Translations under genes and position numbers: made by a program
Origin: Algoriphagus marincola DSM 16067
Lineage (GTDB): Bacteria; Bacteroidota; Bacteroidia; Cytophagales; Cyclobacteriaceae
Reading direction: 5' to 3'
DNA length: 64,000 nt
Assembly: GCF_000429405.1 (NCBI RefSeq)
Contig: NZ_AUBU01000003.1
Span: 186,001-250,000 of the forward strand
The notes under the pieces: model-generated
What the model saw: only the letters and a program-made list of their open reading frames with translations
What the model was told of the DNA's origin: nothing
The model's database searches: none
Part shown: one piece after another, positions 10,061 through 18,215 of the stretch
Position numbering within the stretch: position 1 is the first letter of the stretch
Layout: the number at the start of each line of letters is the position of its first letter

Positions 10061-10396
10061 GCCTCAAAGGTACGAGATAAATTAGAGACAAGAACTGAAA
10101 CCTGAAATACGAAATAGAAAATCTACTACGAAACCTAATTGCTTTAAAATCAGTCATTTCACTTCACTTTTCGATCTCACCGTAGCATCGCTACGCCTCA
10201 ATCTCCAAAGTGCCTGATTTTCTTGCATTTGGTTTTTTCGCTAAGAATTCTAATTCATAATCCAGGTTAAAACATGACAAACAAAGTCAGATAAGCGAAG
10301 GTTAAAAATTGGAAAAGCTCCAATTCAGCGGTAGCTTTGAACCCTCGATTCGAAAAGAATTAAACCCAAATTAACGTAAACTAACATCTAATATTT
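10061..10396. other. Intergenic stretch with a long imperfect stem-loop
   Basis: 336 bp between divergent cvfB and the hydroxybutyryl-CoA dehydrogenase gene, so it must hold both promoters, though none is clear enough to call. It contains a stem-loop: AAAATCAG (10146-10153) pairs with CTGATTTT (10214-10221), and an inner perfect hairpin CGTAGC-ATC-GCTACG lies at 10181-10195. The sequence has the look of a dispersed intergenic palindrome rather than a gene. No ORF with coding character is seen. Confidence 0.5.
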
Positions 10397-11287
10397 ATGC
10401 AAAACATAACTGTGATCGGTTCTGGTACCATGGGAAATGGCATCGCCCATGTTTTTGCCCAGCAGGGCTTTCAGGTTTCTTTAGTAGATCTGAAAGAGGA
10501 TTTTTTACAAAAAGCGGTATCCACGATCAGTAAAAATATGGATCGTCAGGTAGCAAAAGGAAAATTAAGCGAAGAAGACAAAACTGCTGCGCTTTCCAGA
10601 ATTAGCACCTTCACAGACTTGAAATCAGGAGTGTCGTCGGCAGATTTGGTTATTGAAGCAGCTACCGAAAACTTAATCATCAAGCTTGACCTGTTTCGAC
10701 AGCTGGACGAGTTGACTCCCAAGTCAGCAATTTTGGCTACCAATACCTCCTCTATCTCTATTACCAAAATCGCGGCCGTCACCCAGCGGGCCGGTCAAGT
10801 GATCGGGATGCACTTTATGAATCCAGTGCCTGTAATGAAACTGGTTGAGGTTATCAGAGGCTATGCCACTTCAGATGAGGTGACAAACGGCATCATGGAG
10901 CTTTCCAAAAAACTGGGAAAAGTACCCGTAGAGGTAAATGATTATCCAGGCTTTGTAGCCAACCGTATTTTGATGCCTATGATCAATGAGGCCATTTATT
11001 CCCTATACGAGGGTGTAGCTGGAGTGGAAGAGATCGATACGGTCATGAAATTGGGAATGGCGCATCCTATGGGACCATTGCAATTAGCGGATTTTATTGG
11101 CTTGGATGTCTGTCTTTCTATCCTGAGAGTACTTCATGATGGTTTTGGCAATCCTAAATATGCACCTTGCCCGCTATTGATCAATATGGTAGAGGCTGGG
11201 TACAAGGGCGTCAAGTCAGGAGAAGGGTTCTATCAATACACAGCCGGTAGCAAAGATTTGGTTGTAGCATCAAGATTTAGCAAGTAA
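10397..11287 (+). CDS. hbd: 3-hydroxybutyryl-CoA dehydrogenase
   Basis: 296 aa. The N-terminal Rossmann motif GSGTMGNGIAHVFAQQG binds NAD. Catalytic features are ATNTSSISIT, GMHFMNPVPVMKLVEVI (catalytic histidine) and NDYPGFVANRILMPMINEAI. The C-terminal dimerisation domain has MGPLQLADFIGLDVCLSIL and GVKSGEGFYQY. It oxidises (S)-3-hydroxybutyryl-CoA to acetoacetyl-CoA in fatty acid or butanoate metabolism. It starts 336 bp after cvfB (divergent) and 14 bp before the deoxynucleoside kinase gene. Confidence 0.92.
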   Translation: MQNITVIGSGTMGNGIAHVFAQQGFQVSLVDLKEDFLQKAVSTISKNMDRQVAKGKLSEEDKTAALSRISTFTDLKSGVSSADLVIEAATENLIIKLDLFRQLDELTPKSAILATNTSSISITKIAAVTQRAGQVIGMHFMNPVPVMKLVEVIRGYATSDEVTNGIMELSKKLGKVPVEVNDYPGFVANRILMPMINEAIYSLYEGVAGVEEIDTVMKLGMAHPMGPLQLADFIGLDVCLSILRVLHDGFGNPKYAPCPLLINMVEAGYKGVKSGEGFYQYTAGSKDLVVASRFSK

Positions 11288-11301
11288 TTTCTATTAAAAA
11301 T

Positions 11302-11919
11302 ATGCATTTAGCAGTATCCGGAAATATCGGTAGCGGGAAGACTACGCTTACAGAAAAGCTGGCCAAGCACTACGGTTGGAAGGCTGAGTTCGAAGCGGTC
11401 GACAATAACCCATACCTTCCTGACTTCTATGAAGACATGAAGCGTTGGGCATTTCATCTTCAGGTTTATTTTTTGAATTCCCGTTACAATCAGATCAGAA
11501 AGATCCAGGACAATAACGAGAACACGATCCAAGATCGGACGATCTACGAGGATGCCTACATATTTGCAGCGAATCTGTATAAAAGCAATTTACTGACGGA
11601 ACGGGATTACTGGAACTACAGAAGTTTGTTTGACTCCATGATTCAGCATGTTAAGGCTCCTGACTTGCTTATTTACCTCAAGGCTGACATACCAAAACTG
11701 GTAGGCCAAATCGAAAAGCGGGGAAGGACTTATGAGACAGCCATGCGAATCGATTACCTCAAAAACCTCAATCAGCATTACGAGGATTGGATAGAAAACT
11801 ATCAGGAAGGAAAACTGCTGATTATAGATGTGAATAATTTAGACTTTGTCGAGCGATCAGAGGACTTTTCCTTTATCGTCGAAAAAATAGAAAGGGAGAT
11901 GTTTGGGCTATTTGCCTAA
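11302..11919 (+). CDS. Deoxynucleoside kinase
   Basis: 205 aa. P-loop GNIGSGKTTL (residues 7-16), substrate-site E-x-W-like region around NPYLPDFYEDMKRWAFHLQVYFLNSRY, and the DRTIYED motif (the D/E-R-S/T signature of the dCK/dGK family). The lid region is EKRGRTYE. It phosphorylates deoxyribonucleosides for nucleotide salvage; which base it prefers (dA/dG or dC) is not decided by the sequence. It probably shares a transcript with hbd, although the functions are unrelated. Confidence 0.88.
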   Translation: MHLAVSGNIGSGKTTLTEKLAKHYGWKAEFEAVDNNPYLPDFYEDMKRWAFHLQVYFLNSRYNQIRKIQDNNENTIQDRTIYEDAYIFAANLYKSNLLTERDYWNYRSLFDSMIQHVKAPDLLIYLKADIPKLVGQIEKRGRTYETAMRIDYLKNLNQHYEDWIENYQEGKLLIIDVNNLDFVERSEDFSFIVEKIEREMFGLFA

Positions 11920-12187
11920 GTAGGGTCCGCTGAAAAGCGCATGAAAAGTATTTAGCTATCATTCCAAATGGTAAGCCTATGCTTGCAGCAAACAGTTTTT
12001 CTACAAGTCCAAAGTTATTGCCAATAAAAAGCTGCTTTCCTTTCCAAAAAATCTCAATCTTGAGATTTTATGCTAGCCTCAGACATAGCATCTTCTGCGT
12101 GAGTCTTCGCTTGAAGTATAGGCATACATCTACGCTCGACCGCCTTGAACCTGCCATGTCTGAGACTTTTTCAGCAAACCCTACACA
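11920..12187. other. Intergenic stretch with inverted repeat
   Basis: 268 bp between convergent genes. CTCAGACAT (12078-12086) is repeated inverted as ATGTCTGAG (12156-12164), enclosing about 70 bp. A reading frame crosses this region but has no start-context or family signal, so I treat it as non-coding. Confidence 0.35.
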
Positions 12188-12832
12188 TCACCCCATTTTT
12201 CTCATTAACCAATTGAAAATCACCTCTCTTTGTTCATCCTTTGGATTGATCAATAGCTGATCCAATCGCTTCAAAGAACCGCCAGTCATCAAGGTCTCAA
12301 AGGGGCAAAGACGAATCAACTTATACCCATGAAGTCTTGTGAGTAAATCAATTTGGGCATCATTGTAGGCTTGAAGCTTCCACCCTGTAGATCCATTTCC
12401 TGAAAAATCACCTGGCTCACTGGAAACCCCAAATAATCGCTGGGCAATGGGAGCCCCCCCCCAAACCCTAGCCTGCAATCCAGACTTCACAGCCTCTTTC
12501 TCCTGACTTCTACAGAGTCTTTTGTAGGCTTGATCAAAGGGAAAACTCATTTCTGAGTACAACTCAGACCTCAATGAAGTCAGCCGATAGCGGTTGAAAT
12601 GAACTTCTGTATCCCAAAGAATCAAAAAGCGATTAAGCTTGAAGTCAAACTTCATCTTTTCAAGCAAAGGAAGATTTCCCTTTCCTGCTAAATCTTCAAA
12701 TATTTCCTCTAGCCAAGCTTTCCCCTTTTTGTCTAAATAGTTTGATTCGACAGGAATAGAAACTTCCCATTCGTAGTCAGCCCCGCCCTCTTTCAAGATC
12801 AAATCGAGCTGCCGGGTCATCAAATGGCTCAT
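12188..12832 (-). CDS. Conserved-looking hypothetical protein
   Basis: 214 aa, soluble, with no signal peptide or membrane segment. It is rich in aromatic and charged residues (WEVSIPVESNYLDKKGKAWLEEIFEDL; FILWDTEVHFNRYRLTSLRSELYSEM). It carries no recognised catalytic motif. It follows the DUF2452 gene by 3 bp on the same strand, in a three-gene run (48-aa membrane protein, DUF2452, this). A joint role is suggested by that packing only. Confidence 0.6.
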   Translation of the reverse strand: MSHLMTRQLDLILKEGGADYEWEVSIPVESNYLDKKGKAWLEEIFEDLAGKGNLPLLEKMKFDFKLNRFLILWDTEVHFNRYRLTSLRSELYSEMSFPFDQAYKRLCRSQEKEAVKSGLQARVWGGAPIAQRLFGVSSEPGDFSGNGSTGWKLQAYNDAQIDLLTRLHGYKLIRLCPFETLMTGGSLKRLDQLLINPKDEQREVIFNWLMRKMG

Positions 12833-12835
12833 AGT

Positions 12836-13294
12836 TTAGGTGTTTTCCCGCAGAATTTCCCAGGTATGGTCTGCCAGCAGTTTTACTTCAGCCACAAATT
12901 TGGCCCAATCTTTTTTCCGACCCCATTCATCAGGACCTATCAAACTCAAAAAGTCCGTACCATCCTCTTTTTGGTACAAAAAATATCGATGGTTAATCAG
13001 GGGTTCAAATCCCATTGCTGCTTGATAGATTCTTTCGGAAACTTCCACGCGGGCTTTGATTTTTTTTGCCTGATCCGCCAAAAGCTGCATCTGCTGGTAG
13101 ATCTGAGACATTTGCATATCAGTCTGCGACTGCATGGCTGCCACTGCTCTTCCAGTGATTTTACCTTTATCTTCCGGCTTGACGATAGCGCTGCCAGAAT
13201 GATGGGCATAGGGCAATAGACCCGGATTCTCGGTGGTTTTTTCTTTCATCTGGTCCAAGTCCAGATTTTCAATATTGATTTTTTTACCGCTCAT
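12836..13294 (-). CDS. DUF2452-type protein
   Basis: 152 aa. The opening NPGLLPYAHHSGSAIVKPEDKGKI and the DWAKFVAEVKLLADHTWEIL end are the features by which I place it in DUF2452, a family of unknown function common in Bacteroidota. The middle is a long helix (AMQSQTDMQMSQIYQQMQLLADQAKKIKARVEVSERIYQAAM) that may form a coiled coil. Its start codon directly follows the stop of the 48-aa gene upstream, so translation is probably coupled. Confidence 0.65.
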   Translation of the reverse strand: MSGKKINIENLDLDQMKEKTTENPGLLPYAHHSGSAIVKPEDKGKITGRAVAAMQSQTDMQMSQIYQQMQLLADQAKKIKARVEVSERIYQAAMGFEPLINHRYFLYQKEDGTDFLSLIGPDEWGRKKDWAKFVAEVKLLADHTWEILRENT

Positions 13295-13441
13295 TTATTC
13301 TTCTCCTGTACTGATTCTTTCTTTTAAATTTCCCTTCGACCCCGGAAAGGTGGTCTTTTGGGAGATGTCGTATCCTATCCATAACATGATTGCCATGAAA
13401 ATGATAAAAAGAATCAAGAATATTTTTTTTCCTTTGTTCAT
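13295..13441 (-). CDS. 48-aa single-pass membrane protein
   Basis: A short gene: 48 codons plus stop. Basic start (MNKGKK), one hydrophobic helix (about residues 7-24, IFLILFIIFMAIMLWIGY), then a soluble tail ISQKTTFPGSKGNLKERISTGEE. AGGGAAG lies just before the ATG and can act as a ribosome site. The stop is immediately followed by the DUF2452 ATG. The topology rule (basic residues inside) puts the tail outside. Function unknown; coding nature is inferred from the packing, start context and sensible composition. Confidence 0.6.
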   Translation of the reverse strand: MNKGKKIFLILFIIFMAIMLWIGYDISQKTTFPGSKGNLKERISTGEE

Positions 13442-13599
13442 GTCTTCCCTACTTTTCGATAGACAAAATAAGTGAGTTCATATCAATTTCCCCTTCTTTT
13501 GAGTAAACTTTCATACTATAAATAATGCATTTCAAAAATTGTTTCTAATTTTAGGGGAAGTACCAAACAAACTTTTGTTCCATCCAGATTTTTCTCCCC

Positions 13600-13935
13600 A
13601 TGTATCAGTATATAAGTGAAGCCTCCATCTATCAGTATTTCGGAGATGATGATCCTGAGATGATCAGGGATATGATCCAAATCATTTTGGATACGAATGT
13701 CCAAGATCTCCAAGAGCTACCAAAATTTTTAGAAAATAGAGATTTTGAAACCATTAAAAAAAGATGTCATAAAGCAAAACCTTCCATGAGTTATATTGGG
13801 GCCATGAAAACCCGAAAGCTTCTGGAGAAAATCGAGGAAAATCTCGAAAATTCGAAAGAAGAAATCGATGAACTCCACGGACACATGGATGAAATCAAAC
13901 GAGAGCTTTTGGATTTTCTGAAAGAAAAAACTTAA
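13600..13935 (+). CDS. Hpt (histidine phosphotransfer) domain protein
   Basis: 111 aa, one all-helical Hpt domain. The phospho-acceptor is probably H57 in RCHKAKPSMSYIGA, which fits the HxxKxxxxxxGA pattern of Hpt domains. Hpt proteins relay phosphoryl groups between response-regulator receivers in multistep phosphorelays. No sensor kinase or regulator gene lies nearby, so its partners are encoded elsewhere. It ends 12 bp before the S9 peptidase gene and could be cotranscribed with it. Confidence 0.8.
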   Translation: MYQYISEASIYQYFGDDDPEMIRDMIQIILDTNVQDLQELPKFLENRDFETIKKRCHKAKPSMSYIGAMKTRKLLEKIEENLENSKEEIDELHGHMDEIKRELLDFLKEKT

Positions 13936-13947
13936 ATCTCTCATTAA

Positions 13948-16329
13948 ATGATCAAAAAAATAATTTGGATTAGCCTAATCACCCTAATCCAAGGTAGTCT
14001 ATTTGCTCAATCCTCCCTCTCTGTTGAATACATCATGCGCGATCCCAGTTGGATGGGATATTTTCCTTCTGGGGTCGAATGGAGTGATGACAGTAAAACC
14101 ATTTACTTCCAATACAATCCCGAAAATAACCCCGCAGATTCTCTATATCAAATTCAGCTTAGCGAACTTTCTTCTATCGAGAAAGTTGACTGGAAAATAG
14201 ATCGGGAGCGATCAAGGTCTCAAGAATCCTTCAACTCCGATAAAAGCCTCCGACTATTCGTAGGTCCAAATGATCGGATCATTTTAGAAGACCTCGAAAA
14301 AAATTCACAAAAAGAGCTGCTTAACTGGCACTCCCGGGTTTCTAACCCCACCTTTTTGGCGGATGAAGACTTTCTCTTCTTTGTAAGCGAGCAGAATATC
14401 TACACGCTTGAGATCCCCACCGGAGTAGTCAAAAGAGTAACCAATATTTCCAACGGTTCCCAACCTTCTTCATCCGGGTCCGGCAAAAGTGATTCAAAAG
14501 CATCCAAGCCATTTTTAGAGTCAGAAAATTTAAAGCTTTTGGAGGTGGTACGTCAGCGGGAAGAAAAGCGGGAAATGAGACAAGCTTACCGCGAAGCAAC
14601 TCAGATTACACCCGAAAAAGAATTCACCTTTTTCACCGGAGGAAAAAATCCATCCAACTTACAGCTTTCACCAGACGGAAGATTTGCGAGCTTTTCATTT
14701 TTCAATCCTTCCAGCAATAAAAACACTGCTGTTCCTAACTACGTCGATGCATCAGGTTACACCGAGGACCTCAATGCCCGTCCAAAAGTAGGAACCAAGC
14801 CAACTACTTCTGAAATTGGAATTTATGATCTGAATAGAGATACGGTTTATTTTATAGAAACCTCCAATCTTCCCGGAATCAAAGATTTGCCTGATTATGT
14901 GAGTGATTATCCTGATCGTGAATGGGAAGAAAAAGAGCGGGATTTGGCCCTTTTTGGACCGGTGTTTTCCCCCGATGGATCGCAAGCCATCGTCGTGGTA
15001 AGATCCATTGATAACAAAGATCGCTGGATTACCTTGGTTGATTTGAAGACAGGGGAATTAACGGCTTTAGACAGACAGCGTGATGAAGCTTGGATTGCCG
15101 GGCCTGGAATCGGATGGACTTACTCAGGCGGCACTTTGGGTTGGCTTCCTGATGGAAAACACATTTATTTCCAATCGGAAGAAAGCGGCTATTCACATCT
15201 TTACATCCAAAATATAGACACGCAAGTCAAAACAGCCTTGACGAGTGGAAACTATGAAGTTTTTGACCCTTTCCTCTCCAAGGACAAAAAGTCTTGGTAT
15301 CTGACCACCTCAGAAGTTGATCCGGGAGAGCGTCATTTTTACCGTATGCCCCTGATGGGTGGGAAAATGGAAAAACTGACCTCCAGGACGGGAAACAATG
15401 AAGTCAAACTTTCCCCGGATGAAAAGCATATTGCCATACTTCACTCCTACTCCAATTCTCCCGCAGAGCTTTATCTACAGAAAAATAAAGTTGGCGCAGC
15501 CCCCATCAAATTGACTGATGGTCAAAGTGAGGAGTTTCAGGCCTATGATTGGAGAGATCCAGAAATTATCCGTTTCCAAGCAGCAGATGGTGCCATGGTG
15601 CCTGCACGGATCTACGAACCCAATCCAGAGAAGAAGAATGGTGCCGCTGTGATCTTTGTGCACGGCGCGGGCTATCTCCAAAACGTCCATAAGTGGTGGA
15701 GTAGCTATTTCCGAGAGTACATGTTCCATAACTTACTCACTGATTTGGGATACACAGTTTTGGATATTGACTACCGTGCCTCAGCGGGATACGGTCGGGA
15801 TTGGCGGACAGGCATCTATCGTCACATGGGTGGAAAGGACCTTTCAGATCAAGTAGACGGTGCCAAGCATTTGGTAAGCAATTACGGAATTGATGCGGAT
15901 CGAATTGGAATTTATGGAGGAAGCTATGGTGGCTTTATCACCCTGATGGCCCTTTTCAATCACCCGGATGTATTTGCATCGGGAGCAGCACTACGCTCTG
16001 TCACAGACTGGGCTCACTACAACCACGGCTACACCTCCAATATCCTCAATACACCTGAGGAAGACCCAATCGCCTATCGTCGCTCCTCTCCTATTTATTT
16101 TGCGGAAGGGTTGGAAGGTCACCTCCTCATTGCCCATGGAATGGTCGATGTGAATGTTCATTTCCAGGATGTGGTAAGACTCTCCCAGCGATTGATCGAA
16201 TTGGGGAAAGATAATTGGGAAATGGCCGTCTATCCAGTGGAAGATCATGGTTTTGTGGAGCCAAGCTCCTGGACCGACGAGTATAAACGTATCCTTAAAC
16301 TCTTCAACAGCACTTTATTGAATGAATAA
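13948..16329 (+). CDS. Secreted S9-family prolyl oligopeptidase/dipeptidyl peptidase
   Basis: 793 aa. A signal peptide (ending FAQ, about residue 21) is followed by beta-propeller repeats (LSPDGRFASFSF, FSPDGSQAIVVV, WLPDGKHIYFQS) and an alpha/beta-hydrolase domain from about residue 540. The catalytic triad is S659 in GGSYGGF, D734 in HGMVDVNVHF and H767 in VEDHGF. It probably removes dipeptides or cleaves after proline in the periplasm. The following gamma-glutamyltransferase gene overlaps its end by 8 bp, so a peptide-degradation operon is likely. Confidence 0.9.
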   Translation: MIKKIIWISLITLIQGSLFAQSSLSVEYIMRDPSWMGYFPSGVEWSDDSKTIYFQYNPENNPADSLYQIQLSELSSIEKVDWKIDRERSRSQESFNSDKSLRLFVGPNDRIILEDLEKNSQKELLNWHSRVSNPTFLADEDFLFFVSEQNIYTLEIPTGVVKRVTNISNGSQPSSSGSGKSDSKASKPFLESENLKLLEVVRQREEKREMRQAYREATQITPEKEFTFFTGGKNPSNLQLSPDGRFASFSFFNPSSNKNTAVPNYVDASGYTEDLNARPKVGTKPTTSEIGIYDLNRDTVYFIETSNLPGIKDLPDYVSDYPDREWEEKERDLALFGPVFSPDGSQAIVVVRSIDNKDRWITLVDLKTGELTALDRQRDEAWIAGPGIGWTYSGGTLGWLPDGKHIYFQSEESGYSHLYIQNIDTQVKTALTSGNYEVFDPFLSKDKKSWYLTTSEVDPGERHFYRMPLMGGKMEKLTSRTGNNEVKLSPDEKHIAILHSYSNSPAELYLQKNKVGAAPIKLTDGQSEEFQAYDWRDPEIIRFQAADGAMVPARIYEPNPEKKNGAAVIFVHGAGYLQNVHKWWSSYFREYMFHNLLTDLGYTVLDIDYRASAGYGRDWRTGIYRHMGGKDLSDQVDGAKHLVSNYGIDADRIGIYGGSYGGFITLMALFNHPDVFASGAALRSVTDWAHYNHGYTSNILNTPEEDPIAYRRSSPIYFAEGLEGHLLIAHGMVDVNVHFQDVVRLSQRLIELGKDNWEMAVYPVEDHGFVEPSSWTDEYKRILKLFNSTLLNE

Positions 16330-18034
16330 GCAAGTTTACACGAGGGTTGCTGCTCTGGTATTGAGCATCCCCTTCCTAGTCTTTTCTTGTCAAAGCCCAT
16401 CCGAAGAAAAGGAACCCAAAAGAGGTCTGATAGCAGAAAAAGCTATGGTGGTCTCTGCTCGAGGAGAAGCTTCCCGCATTGGGATTGAGATTATGAAAAA
16501 AGGCGGAAATGCCTTTGACGCCATGATGGCTACAGAAATGGCTCTTGCCGTGACCTTTCCCTTTGCAGGCAATTTAGGAGGTGGCGGTTTTGCAGTTTAT
16601 CGCTTAGCCAATGGAGAAATTGGTTCCATAGACTACCGCGAAAAAGCCCCTGGAGCAGCCCATCGAGATATGTATTTGGATGAAAATGGAAATGTGATCC
16701 CCGGCCTGAGTACGAAGGGAGCCTTAGCATCAGGTGTACCCGGTACTATTGCAGGTATTTTTGAAGCTCAGTCCAAATTTGGAAAGTTGGAACCCAAGGA
16801 CATCCTCCAACCGGTAATCGATTTGGCAAGAAATGGATTTGTAGTCAGTACTCAACAAGCAGGACGACTGCAAAATATCCGTGAAGTAGTTCGCGAAGTC
16901 AATGGTGAAAATACCTTTTACGGAAAAGATTGGAATGCGGGCGATACCATTAAGAATATTGCCTTAGCCGAAACCTTGGAACGCATCGCTAGCAATGGCA
17001 GAGATGAATTTTACAAGGGAGAAACAGCCAAAATTCTCGTAGATCACATGCAAAAAATGGGGGGGATCATTACTGAGGAAGATCTTGCTGCTTACGAGGC
17101 AGCTTGGCGGGAGCCGATCGTATTTGACTACAAAGAGCTACGAGTAATCTCCATGGCACCGCCTAGCTCCGGCGGAGTGACCATCGGTCAAATCTTAAAA
17201 ATGGTTGAGCCTTTTGATCTGAAAGGAATGGGACATAATTCTGCAGATTATGTGCAAGTATTGACCGAAGCCATGCGAAGAGCTTATGCGGATCGGAATT
17301 ACTATCTCGGAGACCCTGATTTTGTAGAGATTCCGATTTCAGAACTTTTGGATGATGCCTACCTAAGCAATCGCATGGAAAGCTTTGATCCTGAAAAAGC
17401 AACGCTTTCGTCGGACATTGCGGAAGGATCGGTTCTTTTTGCTGAAAGCATGGAAACCACCCACTACTCTATTATGGATGAGGAGGGGAATGCACTGGCA
17501 GTGACTACGACCCTAAATGGAGCCTACGGTTCCAAAGTCTATTTAGATGAGTTGGGCTTTTTCATGAATAATGAAATGGATGATTTCAGTAGCAAAGCGG
17601 GCGTTCCAAACATGTTTGGTTTGATAGGTGCAGAAGCAAACAGCATTGCTCCTGGAAAAAGAATGCTCAGCTCCATGACTCCTACTTTGGTGGAGCGGGA
17701 CGGTAAACTTTGGATGATCGTCGGTACACCTGGAGGCTCCACCATTATCACAGCAGTAGCCCAAACCATCCTCAACGCTTATGAATTTGACATGACCATG
17801 CAGGAAGCGGTTGAAGCGCCGAGGTTCCATCATCAATGGCTACCGGATCAGATTCTGTTTGAAGAAAACACCTTGGACAGCACCTTGGTACAAATCCTTT
17901 CTGCCAAAAACTACCTGATCAATGAAGGCCGAACACCCATCATCGGTTCGGTCGATGCCATCATGGTTTTGCCAGATGGGAAACTAGAAGGTGGAGCTGA
18001 CCCGAGAAGGGAAAATGAAGCGGCGGGGTATTAG
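16322..18034 (+). CDS. ggt: Gamma-glutamyltransferase (lipoprotein form)
   Basis: 570 aa. The lipobox (FLVFSC, about residues 19-24) indicates a lipidated, periplasm-facing enzyme. The large-subunit region includes GGGGFAVYR and DYREKAPGAA. The autocleavage and catalytic threonine lies at TTHYS (T379/T380), the start of the small subunit after self-processing. GSKVY and GTPGGSTI also fit the family. The enzyme hydrolyses or transfers gamma-glutamyl groups, for example from glutathione. It overlaps the S9 peptidase gene by 8 bp. Confidence 0.92.
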   Translation: MNKQVYTRVAALVLSIPFLVFSCQSPSEEKEPKRGLIAEKAMVVSARGEASRIGIEIMKKGGNAFDAMMATEMALAVTFPFAGNLGGGGFAVYRLANGEIGSIDYREKAPGAAHRDMYLDENGNVIPGLSTKGALASGVPGTIAGIFEAQSKFGKLEPKDILQPVIDLARNGFVVSTQQAGRLQNIREVVREVNGENTFYGKDWNAGDTIKNIALAETLERIASNGRDEFYKGETAKILVDHMQKMGGIITEEDLAAYEAAWREPIVFDYKELRVISMAPPSSGGVTIGQILKMVEPFDLKGMGHNSADYVQVLTEAMRRAYADRNYYLGDPDFVEIPISELLDDAYLSNRMESFDPEKATLSSDIAEGSVLFAESMETTHYSIMDEEGNALAVTTTLNGAYGSKVYLDELGFFMNNEMDDFSSKAGVPNMFGLIGAEANSIAPGKRMLSSMTPTLVERDGKLWMIVGTPGGSTIITAVAQTILNAYEFDMTMQEAVEAPRFHHQWLPDQILFEENTLDSTLVQILSAKNYLINEGRTPIIGSVDAIMVLPDGKLEGGADPRRENEAAGY

Positions 18035-18062
18035 GAATAACTGTCTCAAATTCATGATGTTC

Positions 18063-18180
18063 CCGTCACTGCGAGTGAAGCGAAGCCTTCCCTCCGGGAG
18101 GCGGGCCTGCCCTCCGGGAGGAGGGCTTCGGGCATAAGAAGATACGGGACAGTTTCAGGGTTTTTAGGTTTTTGCCCTAC
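18063..18180. repeat. Palindromic intergenic repeat (GTCACTGCGAG family)
   Basis: Sits in the gap between convergent ggt and the metallophosphatase gene. It begins CCGTCACTGCGAGTGAAGCG and carries two 20-bp-like CCTGCCCTCCGGGAGG modules that can fold on themselves. The same element recurs four times at 48.4-49.1 kb in this window, so it is a dispersed repeat rather than a gene-specific terminator. Confidence 0.75.
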
Positions 18181-18215
18181 CAATGACAAAAAACCTTTGA
18201 AGCCAGTCTTCTCTT

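Noticed and set aside
11979-12260. 93-aa ORF after the deoxynucleoside kinase gene.
   Set aside because: No start context, overlaps the opposite-strand gene, and contains the inverted repeat.
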